NCBI GenBank assembly: GCA_023416735.1
Contig: JAEZGX010000009.1
Span: forward strand, 183,442 to 247,441
DNA length: 64,000 bases
Source of the DNA: Verrucomicrobiota bacterium
Lineage (GTDB): Bacteria > Verrucomicrobiota > Verrucomicrobiia > Opitutales > Opitutaceae
Reading direction: 5' to 3'
Shown here one piece after another: positions 46,985 through 55,520 of the stretch (its first letter is position 1; each line of letters starts with the position of its first letter). The notes below the pieces were generated by a model. It saw only the letters and a list, made by a program, of their open reading frames with translations. It was not told the DNA's origin and searched no databases. The translations under genes were made by a program, and so were the position numbers.

Positions 46985-48106
46985 ATGCCAAAGAAAATCA
47001 ACATCGCGATCATCGGCCTCGGTTTCGGGGCTGAGTTCATTCCCATCTATCAGGCGCATCCGAATGCCAATCTCCTGGCCGTCTGCCAGCGCGACCCGAA
47101 GAAACTGGCGTCGCTCCAGAAAGCATTCGGTATCGCGAAGGGATACACCGATTACGACGAACTTCTCCGCGATCCGGAAATCGACGCGGTTCACATCAAC
47201 ACCCCGATCCCCGACCACGCCGACCAAACCATCAAGGCTCTCAAGGCCGGCAAACACGTGGCCTGCACCGTGCCGATGGCGACGTCCATTGAGGACTGCA
47301 AACGCATCGTCGATCTCACGCGCAAGACCGGCCTCAAATACATGATGATGGAAACCGTCGTTTACGCGCGGGAATACCTTTTCATCAAAGAACTCTACGA
47401 CCGCGGCGAACTCGGCAAAATCCAGTTCCTCCAGGCCAGCCATCAACAAGACATGGACGGCTGGCCCAACTACTGGCCGGGCCTTCCGCCGATGTGGTAT
47501 GCCACGCATTGCGTCGGCCCGATGCTCGCCCTCACCGACGCCGCCGCCGAATACGTCTCCTGCTTCGGCTCCGGCACGATCCGGCCCGAACTCGTCAAAC
47601 ACTACGGCTCACCCTTCGCCGTCGAAACCGCACACATCAAATTCCGCGATTCCGACCTCTCCGCCCGCATCATCCGGTCGCTTTTCGACACGGCGCGGCA
47701 ATATCGCGAGTCGATCGACGTTTACGGCTCGAAGAAATCCTTCGAATGGACGCTCATCGAAAACGAGCCGCACGTGCTCCACACCGCCAAGCTCCCCGAG
47801 CACAAGATTCCGAAAAAGATCAAAGTGCCCGATTACGCGAAACGTCTGCCCAAGGGTATCCGTCCTTTCACTACGAAGGGCGTCTATGACCTCGGCAAGA
47901 AAACCCATCTCAGCTTCACCCAGGGCGCCGGCCACGGCGGTTCGCATCCGCACCTCGCGCACGAATTCATTTCCGCGCTGGTCGAGGATCGCGACCCGTA
48001 TCCGAATGCCAAAAAGTCCGCCAACTGGACCTGCGTCGGCCTCTGCGCCCACGAGTCCGCTCTCGCCGGCGGAAAAATCGTGAAGCTTCCGGCCTTCACC
48101 CTTTAG
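46985..48106 (+). CDS. Gfo/Idh/MocA family oxidoreductase
   Basis: 373 residues without a signal peptide. The Rossmann motif is IAIIGLGFGAEFIP. The usual EKP signature, whose lysine is catalytic in most dehydrogenases of this family, reads TVP here (Val96 in ACTVPMATS). The later HCVGPMLAL, and GGSHPHLAHEFI close to the C-terminus, match the family. Gfo/Idh enzymes oxidise or epimerise sugars with NAD(P). The gene starts 10 bp after the PVC-heme gene and is part of the same operon, consistent with a 3-keto-sugar pathway. The lysine replacement suggests a distinct subgroup with an altered mechanism, or one that does not need the lysine. Confidence 0.88.
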   Translation: MPKKINIAIIGLGFGAEFIPIYQAHPNANLLAVCQRDPKKLASLQKAFGIAKGYTDYDELLRDPEIDAVHINTPIPDHADQTIKALKAGKHVACTVPMATSIEDCKRIVDLTRKTGLKYMMMETVVYAREYLFIKELYDRGELGKIQFLQASHQQDMDGWPNYWPGLPPMWYATHCVGPMLALTDAAAEYVSCFGSGTIRPELVKHYGSPFAVETAHIKFRDSDLSARIIRSLFDTARQYRESIDVYGSKKSFEWTLIENEPHVLHTAKLPEHKIPKKIKVPDYAKRLPKGIRPFTTKGVYDLGKKTHLSFTQGAGHGGSHPHLAHEFISALVEDRDPYPNAKKSANWTCVGLCAHESALAGGKIVKLPAFTL

Positions 48107-48117
48107 TCCTCCACCTT

Positions 48118-48194
48118 TGTCATTCTGAGCGCAGCGAAGAATCCAATTGCGCGTGCCTTGCAGGCAGCGCCCTAGATCTTCGTTGCGCTCAGTC
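48118..48194. repeat. Family E inverted repeat (CATTCTGAGCG type)
   Basis: Left arm tgtcattctgagcgcagcga followed by agaatcc and right arm gatcttcgttgcgctcagtc; the arms are near-complementary. Repeats of this CATTCTGAGCGnAGCGAAGAATC type are widespread in bacterial genomes. It lies between the oxidoreductase and MFS genes. Confidence 0.8.
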
Positions 48195-48233
48195 CCAGCA
48201 CAACATCCACACTGCCTTCCCGCCCCAAACACA

Positions 48234-49865
48234 ATGACCGCATCCCACGCACCTGATCAAGGCACCGTCCCCAACGCCAAACGGCTCCTCTGGGCCGGCT
48301 TCGCCGCTATTCTAGCCACTGCCGTCGGCTTCGCCATCCGCGGCGGTATCCTCGACAACTGGGCCGCCGAATACGGCTTCAACGCCGCCCAGCTCGGCGC
48401 CATCGGCGGCACCGGCCTCTCAGGCTTCTGCTTCGGTGTCATCATCGGCGGTCTGGTCGCCGACAAGGTCGGCTACGGCAAACTCGTCATCGCCGCTTTC
48501 GTCCTGCACATCCTCTCCGCGGTCGTGACTCTGAGCGCCGGCCTCGAAAACGCCTACGCGATTCTCTACTGGGGCACGTTCATCTTCGGCGTCGCCAACG
48601 GCACGCTCGAAGCCGTCGCGAATCCGCTCGTGGCGACGATCTTCCCCCACAACCGCACGCATTATCTCAACATTCTCCATGCCGCCTGGCCCGCCGGTCT
48701 CGTGCTCGGCTCCGCGCTCGGCTGGATCCTCGACGACCGCTTTCACCTCAGCTGGAAAATCCAGCTCAGCTTGTTCCTCATTCCCACCGTCGTTTACGGA
48801 CTGATGTTCCTCGGCCAAAAATCGCCGAAGTCCGAAGCGTCCGAGAAGGGCATCGGACTCGCCGAGATGTTCAAGGAGGTCGGCCTGCTCGGATCGCTCG
48901 TCGTCTGCTATCTGCTTTCGCTCTTCTTCGCCAACGCGCTCGGCTTGTCACAAGCCACTGGATACATCATCGCCGGCGCACTGCTCGTCGCCGTGGGCCT
49001 GATCACGCGTTTCTCGATCGGTTCCTTCCTGCTCTTCGTCCTGTTCGCCACCCACCTGCTCGTGGGCGCCGTCGAGCTCGGCACCGATAGCTGGATCCAA
49101 AACATCACCGGCAATCTCTTCAGCTCCGAACAGGGCAAATGGCTCTTCATCTGGACCTCCGCCTTGATGTTCGCGCTCCGCTTCTCCGCGCACTGGATCG
49201 AGCGGAATCTCAAGCTTTCGCCCGTCGGCCTCCTGCTCGCTTGCGCGATCCTGGCCTGCATCGGTCTCACGCTCACCAGCCATATCAACTCCTTCGGCAT
49301 GGCGCTGCTCGCGCTCAGCATCTACGCCGTCGGCAAGACCTTCTTCTGGCCCACCATGCTCGCCGTCGCGTCCGATCGCTTCCCGCGCACCGGCGCGCTC
49401 GCGATCTCCATCATGGGCGGCATCGGCATGCTCTCCGCCGGCGTGATCGGCGGCCCGGGTCTCGGCTACGCCAAGGATCGTTTCGCCGGCGAAGAGCTAG
49501 CGAAAGCCGATCCCGCGATCTACGCCGAATACAAGTCTCCGACTCCGTCCAAATTCCTCTTCTTCTCGGAAGCCACCGGTCTCGACGGCCGCAAGTTCGG
49601 CGCCGTCTCCGAAAAACTCGCCGCCGCCCGCGCCGAAGCCGATCGCAACGACGCTGATCCTTCCACCGCTTACAACGCGCTCACTCCCGCCGAGCGCACG
49701 GTTCACGAAGCGAGCATCGCCGGCGACCGCCGCACGCTCCGCGCCGACGCCTTCGTTCCGGTGATCATGGCCGTCGTTTACCTCGTCCTGCTGCTCTACT
49801 TCAGATCGATCGGCGGCTACAAGGTCTTGCACATCGACGCCCCCGCGCGTCCACAGAATCTGTAG
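48234..49865 (+). CDS. MFS transporter, sugar-type, with large late insertion
   Basis: 543 residues, against about 420 for ordinary members. Twelve membrane spans are predicted; the first begins LLWAGFAAILATAVGFAIRGG. A hydrophilic insertion of about 94 residues (412-505, rich in Ala, Glu, Arg and Lys) lies before the last span (VIMAVVYLVLLLYF). This form recurs in Planctomycetota/Verrucomicrobiota operons containing PVC dehydrogenases and Gfo/Idh oxidoreductases, where it is thought to import the oxidised sugar. It is the last gene of the operon, followed by a strong hairpin terminator. Confidence 0.88.
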   Translation: MTASHAPDQGTVPNAKRLLWAGFAAILATAVGFAIRGGILDNWAAEYGFNAAQLGAIGGTGLSGFCFGVIIGGLVADKVGYGKLVIAAFVLHILSAVVTLSAGLENAYAILYWGTFIFGVANGTLEAVANPLVATIFPHNRTHYLNILHAAWPAGLVLGSALGWILDDRFHLSWKIQLSLFLIPTVVYGLMFLGQKSPKSEASEKGIGLAEMFKEVGLLGSLVVCYLLSLFFANALGLSQATGYIIAGALLVAVGLITRFSIGSFLLFVLFATHLLVGAVELGTDSWIQNITGNLFSSEQGKWLFIWTSALMFALRFSAHWIERNLKLSPVGLLLACAILACIGLTLTSHINSFGMALLALSIYAVGKTFFWPTMLAVASDRFPRTGALAISIMGGIGMLSAGVIGGPGLGYAKDRFAGEELAKADPAIYAEYKSPTPSKFLFFSEATGLDGRKFGAVSEKLAAARAEADRNDADPSTAYNALTPAERTVHEASIAGDRRTLRADAFVPVIMAVVYLVLLLYFRSIGGYKVLHIDAPARPQNL

Positions 49866-49945
49866 CCGTCTCCCGGCCGGCGGGGTTTCGCCCCCCCGGC
49901 TCGCGTATCCACGGCGCGGAGACATCTGCGCAATCGCCGCGACGA

Positions 49946-49991
49946 CGGGGAGAGTGTCACCTCTTGGTGATACTCTCCCCGTTCCGTTTTC
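49946..49991 (+). terminator. Terminator of the PVC/MFS operon
   Basis: A 16-bp stem (cggggagagtgtcacc / ggtgatactctccccg, one G-T wobble) with loop tctt, followed by the T-rich ttccgttttcg. Confidence 0.9.
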
Positions 49992-50029
49992 GTGTCCCCT
50001 CATGGCCGATGCGACGCTCCCCGCGCCGG

Positions 50030-50043
50030 CTCATGCGCTTGAA
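50030..50043. promoter_or_regulatory. Candidate LacI-type operator (copy 5)
   Basis: CTCATGCGCTTGAA: central CG with TTGA right half and a diverged left half. It lies 115 bp upstream of the beta-helix gene. Confidence 0.4.
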
Positions 50044-50157
50044 TCGCACCTCAGTGTCTTTTCCCGCGAATTGAGTCGATCATCCCGCGCCGCGCGCAGC
50101 GTGGATCCGTGCCCCCACTTTTCGGATACGTTTTCGCGCCGGCCACTAACGATCGAT

Positions 50158-53100
50158 ATGAAACTGCCCCCGCGTCTCCCCGCCTGGATTCTTCGAGGCT
50201 GCGCACTTGCCGCCGCACTCTGTCCAACCGCCGGCCTCCATGCTCAACATTTCACGGGTTACGATCTGATCGTTCCCAAATCGTCCACCCCCAACGCCAT
50301 CACCGTCATTGACGGCACCGGCATCACGTTGCCCGCGAATCGCAGTTTCGTCATCGGCATCGAGGGCGGCACGCGAAATCCCATCCGCTTCGACAACTGG
50401 ACCGGCACCGCCGATTTTCCGATCGTCATCACCAACGTCCACAACGCCTCCGAGCGCGCGTCGATCAGCGATCTCGATCCCAACGATCCCAACGCCGCGC
50501 GCCGCACCGCGCTCTACCTTTTCAACTGCAAGTTCATCCAGCTCCGTGGCGATAACAACCCCGCCTTCCGCTACGGCATCGAGATCGCCCGCGCCGGCGG
50601 CATGGGCGGCGGCGGCATGCGCGGCGTCGAGGTCACCGGCAAGAGCAGCGATGTTGAAATCAGTTTCCTCGAAATCCAGCAGGTCGGTTTCGCCGGCATC
50701 ATGGTCAAACACGATCCGAGCTGCGCCGCCGACACCTCGCACCCCGAACTCGTCTACCGCAACATTAGCATTCACGATAACTACATCCACGACATCGGCG
50801 CCGAAGGCCTCTACATCGGCTTCTCCTTCTGGGCCGAGGATCGCTGCACCAGCGATGTCGGCGGCTGGGCCCACAACATCGAGGGCCTCCGCATCTACAA
50901 CAACCTCATCGAGCGCTGCCACTGGGACGGCATCCAGGTCGGCTCCGCGCCCGTCGACGTCGAGATTTTCAACAACACCCTTGTCGAGACCGGCTTCGAC
51001 GGCGCTCCCGGCAGCGGCTACGGCGGCACCGGCATCCAGCTCGGCGCCGGCACCACCGGCCTCGTCCATGGCAACATCATCATCAACACCAAGAACGGCG
51101 GCATCACCCTCTTCGGCGTCGGCAACAATATCATCTACAACAATCTCATCGCCGGCGCCGGCGGCGGCATGTTCATCGACAACCGCCCCGACGACAAAGA
51201 CTACCCCGGCGGCATCCCTCCCAACCAGCCACCCGAACGCCAGACGCAGATCGGCTCACCCTATTACATTTATAACAACACCTTCGTCGACATCGCCGGC
51301 AACGTCATGTGGACGATGAGCGCCTTCACCGACAATCATTTCAAAAACAACCTCGCCGTCGCCGCGAACGCCCAGGAGGAGGGCGAAATCGAGTTCGTGA
51401 ACTTCGACGTTCCCGCCGAGTATCCCGAGCACCCGATGCCGACCGGCGAGGTCGAGGGCAACGTGTTCCAAAACGACACGTCAGGTCTCTCGTTCGCGGA
51501 TCCGGCGAACTACGATTTCCGTCTCCTCAACACGTCGGCCGGCGGCGTCGACAAAGGCGTCCCGCTCCCGAACTACGTCACCACCGATTTCCAAGGCATC
51601 GCCCGTCCGCAGGGCGAAGCCTACGACGCCGGTTACTCCGAGTCCGGCAGGTTCTCCGTCTTCCTCGCCGTCCAGCCGCCCACCACCGCCGGCAACGATG
51701 GCTCGATCACCGCCAACGCGATCAACGGCGCCACGCCCTACGCTTACGCGTGGTCCACCGGCGCCACGACCGCGACGATCGCGAATCTCCCCCCCGGCCT
51801 TTACAGCGTCACCGTCACCGACGCCGCGAGCAACGTCGTCAAGAAAGCGACCTACCTCTTCACCGGAGCCCAGCTCGGCATGCCCGTGTCCGTCACACCA
51901 TCGACTCAAGTCGAAGCGCCGACCTTCAACGCGCCGTCCGGCACCTATGCCACCAGTCAGCCTGTCACGATCTCGACCGCGACATCCGGCGCCACCATTC
52001 GCTACACGACGGACGGCAGCATGCCGACTCCGACCCACGGCACGATCTACAGCGGCCCCGTCACCGTCAGCAGCACCGGCACGTTGAAAGCCATCGCCTA
52101 CAAGTCCGGTCTCGCCAACAGCACCGTCGCCGTCGCCACCTACTTCATCGGCGCCGCGCCCGACACGCCTGAACTCATCGTCGTTCACGTCGCCGATCGC
52201 CGCGTCGAACTCTCATGGAATGCCGTCACCGGCGCCAACCGCTACACGCTGAAATACGCAACCACCAGCGGCGGCCCCTACACCTCGCTCGGTGCTCTCA
52301 CCACCACGAGCTTCACTCACACCGGTCTCGTCAACGGCACCACCTACTACTACGTCATCGACGCCGCGAATCTCTTCGGCGCCAGCTCCGAGTCTCACCA
52401 GGTCACGGCCACGCCGTTCCCGCCGCCGAGGCCGCTGACCATCCTCGGCGGTTTCACCGCCGGCCCGACCACGACGCAAAGCGTCAGCGCGGCCGGCGCG
52501 TTCGATTCCCCGCCGACCGGTTGGGACAACACCGCGCAAACTCCGCTCGGCGTCCAAGCCTCCGCTCACGCGGGCACCAACACCGGCAACGCGAATCGTT
52601 TCTGGGTGATCAACTTCACCGCCAACTTCGCGAATTACCGCATCGCCGAAACGTGGACGCGCTATCGCCCGAGCAGCAACGGTGCTCAGCCCGGCTTCGC
52701 CACCCGGTGGTGGGACGCCGACACCGACATCACTCAGGAGGGTCCGCCCGAAACCGCGCTGAACTTCCAAACCGCGAGCAACGTTTCCACCGGGAACAAC
52801 GAACAGGAATGGATCCGCGACAGCGATCTCGGCGCCGAACCCATCACTCCGCTCGCGCAATACCTCGTGCTCGGCACCGGCACCGCCACCACCGGCCGCC
52901 CCAACGAATTCGCGCTCGTCGGCTGGATCGAAGACGGCAGTTCGTCTGCCGCGCCCATGATCGTCCAGCAGCCGCCATCGCTAAGCGTCCCCGTCAACTC
53001 CAGCGTGATCCTCACCGTCGGCGTCACCGGCTCGCCCGCACCGACGTATCAGTGGCGCAAGGACGGCACCCCGATCTCCGGCGCCACCCGCCCGATCCTC

Positions 53101-53712
53101 GACCTTGCCGCAGTTCAGGCCGGCGACGCGGGCAACTACTCCGTCGTCGTCACCAACGCCTCCGGCTCCGTCACCAGCGCCAACGCCACGCTCACCGTCG
53201 GCTCGCCGACCCTCGTCATCCTCACTCCTGTCGCCACCGGCACCGCCACCGGCAGCGCGTTCTGCGCGGCGACAGGCGCATTCAATGAACAACCGACATG
53301 GGACGCACTCGCCAGCGAACCCGTCGGCGTCTCCACCTCGCCTCACGCGTCCACCACGACCGCATATGCGAACCGTTATTGGTTTATCGACTTCGGGCCC
53401 AGCTATGCCGATCTCCGCATCACCCAGATGTGGACGCGTTATCGTCCGAGTAGCGGAGGAAATCATCCGGGCTTCGCGATGATGTGGTGGGACGACGACA
53501 ACGATAACATCAACGACGGCGTCACCGCCCCCACGATGAACTTCAACACGGGCCAATCCGTCCCGCACGACGGCAGCCAACGCTGGGTGCGCGATCGCGA
53601 TTTCACCGCCACGCCCATCACCCCGCTGGGCCGCTACCTCGTCGTGAGCGTCGGCGCCGCCGCCGACGACCGCCCCAACGAATTCGCCTTCGTCGGCTAC
53701 ATCGTCCCATAG
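50158..53712 (+). CDS. Secreted parallel beta-helix protein with Ig-like and duplicated modules
   Basis: 1184 residues with a signal peptide (WILRGCALAAALCPTAGLHAQ). Residues 30-560 form a right-handed beta-helix with many IYNN/IFNN turns, the fold of pectate lyases and related enzymes. A chitobiase-like module (about 584-665), a fibronectin III domain (668-760), and an Ig-like domain (933-1015) follow. A module of about 165 residues occurs twice (762-925 and 1020-1184), marked by WTRYRPSS, PGFA..WWD and LxxYLV. The duplicated module matches nothing I recognise. Probable extracellular polysaccharide binding or cleavage; no catalytic residues can be assigned. An operator-like site precedes it. 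Confidence 0.88.
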   Translation: MKLPPRLPAWILRGCALAAALCPTAGLHAQHFTGYDLIVPKSSTPNAITVIDGTGITLPANRSFVIGIEGGTRNPIRFDNWTGTADFPIVITNVHNASERASISDLDPNDPNAARRTALYLFNCKFIQLRGDNNPAFRYGIEIARAGGMGGGGMRGVEVTGKSSDVEISFLEIQQVGFAGIMVKHDPSCAADTSHPELVYRNISIHDNYIHDIGAEGLYIGFSFWAEDRCTSDVGGWAHNIEGLRIYNNLIERCHWDGIQVGSAPVDVEIFNNTLVETGFDGAPGSGYGGTGIQLGAGTTGLVHGNIIINTKNGGITLFGVGNNIIYNNLIAGAGGGMFIDNRPDDKDYPGGIPPNQPPERQTQIGSPYYIYNNTFVDIAGNVMWTMSAFTDNHFKNNLAVAANAQEEGEIEFVNFDVPAEYPEHPMPTGEVEGNVFQNDTSGLSFADPANYDFRLLNTSAGGVDKGVPLPNYVTTDFQGIARPQGEAYDAGYSESGRFSVFLAVQPPTTAGNDGSITANAINGATPYAYAWSTGATTATIANLPPGLYSVTVTDAASNVVKKATYLFTGAQLGMPVSVTPSTQVEAPTFNAPSGTYATSQPVTISTATSGATIRYTTDGSMPTPTHGTIYSGPVTVSSTGTLKAIAYKSGLANSTVAVATYFIGAAPDTPELIVVHVADRRVELSWNAVTGANRYTLKYATTSGGPYTSLGALTTTSFTHTGLVNGTTYYYVIDAANLFGASSESHQVTATPFPPPRPLTILGGFTAGPTTTQSVSAAGAFDSPPTGWDNTAQTPLGVQASAHAGTNTGNANRFWVINFTANFANYRIAETWTRYRPSSNGAQPGFATRWWDADTDITQEGPPETALNFQTASNVSTGNNEQEWIRDSDLGAEPITPLAQYLVLGTGTATTGRPNEFALVGWIEDGSSSAAPMIVQQPPSLSVPVNSSVILTVGVTGSPAPTYQWRKDGTPISGATRPILDLAAVQAGDAGNYSVVVTNASGSVTSANATLTVGSPTLVILTPVATGTATGSAFCAATGAFNEQPTWDALASEPVGVSTSPHASTTTAYANRYWFIDFGPSYADLRITQMWTRYRPSSGGNHPGFAMMWWDDDNDNINDGVTAPTMNFNTGQSVPHDGSQRWVRDRDFTATPITPLGRYLVVSVGAAADDRPNEFAFVGYIVP

Positions 53713-53738
53713 CCTGAAGCCGTCCGACACCTTCCCTC

Positions 53739-53780
53739 GCGCGCTGACAACCACTCTCCCGTTGTCAGCGCGCTCTTTTG
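53739..53780 (+). terminator. Terminator of the beta-helix gene
   Basis: A perfect 13-bp stem (gcgcgctgacaac / gttgtcagcgcgc) with a 9-nt loop, followed by tctttt. It separates the beta-helix gene from the ATPase gene, which therefore probably has its own promoter in the short gap. Confidence 0.92.
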
Positions 53781-53809
53781 TCTGCCGAATCCGCTCCGAC
53801 TCACTGCCC

Positions 53810-54922
53810 ATGGCCAAAGTTGTCATCGAAAACCTCGTCAAAACCTACCCCGAGAAAAACGGCCCCGGCGTCACCGTCGTGAAAGGCCTCAATCTCACGA
53901 TCGAAGATCGCGAGTTCATGGTCTTCGTCGGCCCTTCCGGCTGCGGCAAATCCACCACGCTCCGCATGATTGCCGGCCTCGAGGAAATCTCCGGCGGCAC
54001 CATCTCGATCGACGGACGCGTCGTGAACGACGTCCTGCCGAAGGACCGCGACATCGCGATGGTTTTCCAAAACTACGCGCTCTACCCGCACATGTCCGTT
54101 TTCGACAACATGGCCTTCGGCCTGAAGCTGCGGAAATTGCCCAAAGCCGAAATCGACGCGCGCGTCCGTGAAGCCGCCGCGATGCTCGGCCTCGAACCTT
54201 ATCTCGACCGCCGTCCCAAAGCGCTCTCCGGCGGACAACGCCAGCGCGTTGCCGTGGGCCGCGCGATCGTGCGCAAACCCAAGGTCTTTCTCTTCGACGA
54301 GCCGCTCTCCAATCTCGACGCCAAGATGCGCGTTTCCACCCGCGCCGAGATCTCCAAACTCCACGCCCGCCTCGGCGCCACGATGATCTACGTCACGCAC
54401 GATCAGGTCGAAGCGATGACCATGGGCGATCGCATCTGCGTGATGAACGAGGGGAAAATTCAGCAGGTCGCCGAACCGCTCACGCTCTATAACCATCCCG
54501 CCAATCTCTTCGTCGCCGGCTTCATCGGCTCTCCGCCCATGAATTTCTTCCGCGGAACCGTGCGTCGCCATGGCAACGTCCTCGCCTTCATCGAAACCAA
54601 TTCCGCCGGCACCCCTGCCACCATTCCTCTCAACGACGAACTTTCGCGCAAAGCCGCCGCGCACGTCGATCGCGAGATCATCTTCGGGATTCGTCCCGAA
54701 AATATCCACGACGACGCCTCGTCCGGTTCCACCGTCGAAGCGCTCATCGAGGTCGCGGAGCCGATGGGCTCCGAAACCTATCTTCACCTCTCCACGGGCG
54801 CGACGTCGTTCGTCGCGCGAGTCCGTCCCGACGGAACTTTCCACGCCAACGATCGCGTCAAACTCCGGCTCGATCTCTCCCGCGCCCACTTCTTCGATCC
54901 TACTTCCGGCCGCGCTCTGTGA
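53810..54922 (+). CDS. ugpC: ABC transporter ATP-binding protein, MalK/UgpC type (lone)
   Basis: 370 residues. Walker A is GPSGCGKST (41-49), the Q-loop is VFQNYALYPHM, the signature LSGGQRQRVAVGRA, Walker B VFLFDEPLSNLDAKM and the H-loop YVTHDQVEAMTM. The C-terminal OB-like regulatory domain (about 240-370) marks the MalK/UgpC/MsmK group that energises sugar importers. The gene stands alone between two hairpins, while both sugar importer sets in the window lack an ATPase. MsmK-type ATPases are known to serve several importers, so this gene probably energises both. The symbol denotes the family, not a proven glycerol-3-phosphate role. Confidence 0.93.
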   Translation: MAKVVIENLVKTYPEKNGPGVTVVKGLNLTIEDREFMVFVGPSGCGKSTTLRMIAGLEEISGGTISIDGRVVNDVLPKDRDIAMVFQNYALYPHMSVFDNMAFGLKLRKLPKAEIDARVREAAAMLGLEPYLDRRPKALSGGQRQRVAVGRAIVRKPKVFLFDEPLSNLDAKMRVSTRAEISKLHARLGATMIYVTHDQVEAMTMGDRICVMNEGKIQQVAEPLTLYNHPANLFVAGFIGSPPMNFFRGTVRRHGNVLAFIETNSAGTPATIPLNDELSRKAAAHVDREIIFGIRPENIHDDASSGSTVEALIEVAEPMGSETYLHLSTGATSFVARVRPDGTFHANDRVKLRLDLSRAHFFDPTSGRAL

Positions 54923-54959
54923 CGGTTCGTCGCGGATCGCGTGAGCGTTTCTTCCGCGC

Positions 54960-54995
54960 AAAAAAAAGAGGTCCTGCCCTTTCGAGCAGGACCTC
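54960..54995 (-). terminator. Terminator of the 79-residue protein gene
   Basis: A perfect 10-bp stem (gaggtcctgc / gcaggacctc) with an 8-nt loop. On the minus strand it is followed by eight T, so it terminates the small gene; on the plus strand it has no T run but could still stall readthrough from the ATPase gene. Confidence 0.9.
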
Positions 54996-55006
54996 CGTTC
55001 ACGCGC

Positions 55007-55246
55007 CTAGTTGGATTCCTTATTCCAACCAGCAAATGCCTCGGGCCATTCGCGCTCCGCGACCGCGAACACGTCGGGCCACCCGCGCTTGATCAGGTCG
55101 TTGCAGGTCTCTTCTCCCTGCTGCGACAAATACTCCATCACCACCGCGCAGCGGTCTTGCCAGTCGCCCGGATACACGGCGCTAGCCCAACCGTGCAAGC
55201 GGCGGAGGTTGTTTTTACTCAGAACAGATTTCGTTGCTTGATTCAT
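55007..55246 (-). CDS. Small hypothetical protein
   Basis: 79 residues from the ATG before NQATKSVLSKNNLRRL. No family is recognised. It is soluble, rich in aromatic residues (WASAVYPGDWQDRC, RGWPDVFAVAEREWPEAFAGW) and mildly acidic. A perfect terminator just downstream supports real expression. A palindrome ATGTGATCACAT lies 112 bp upstream of the start. It opens the cluster that includes rnk and the hibernation factor, though on the minus strand with its own unit. Confidence 0.75.
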   Translation of the reverse strand: MNQATKSVLSKNNLRRLHGWASAVYPGDWQDRCAVVMEYLSQQGEETCNDLIKRGWPDVFAVAEREWPEAFAGWNKESN

Positions 55247-55520
55247 ATATAGACGGATGAGGGGTGTTTCGCGCCCCAAGTTGAAGGACCTGGCCGTGCC
55301 CGCTCGCTTCATGCGAACGAACGGCCGCGCACGCGGGCGCAAAGGCCGCGCTGTGCGATGTGATCACATGCTCTCCGGCCGCGTGCCGCTTTCCGCCTCG
55401 ATGGTGCGAAACTCACCTCGACGACGAACGCGCCTCACGCCGCCGGGTTACAGGGGACAGACCGCGCGCAACAATCCTGCGTAAACCGTCGCGGCCACCG
55501 ATGCGTTGAAACCGGTCCGC
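55247..55520. other. Intergenic region
   Basis: 274 bp with no gene. It holds the 12-bp perfect palindrome ATGTGATCACAT at 55358-55369, possibly a regulatory site for the small gene downstream; this is unproven. Confidence 0.4.

Larger units (their letters stand above)
49866..50157. other. Intergenic region after the PVC operon
   Basis: 292 bp. A GC-rich hairpin (gccggcgggg / cccccccggc, 49876-49900), probably a family F relative, comes first. The terminator is at 49946-49991 and an operator-like palindrome at 50030-50043. No gene is seen. Confidence 0.6.
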
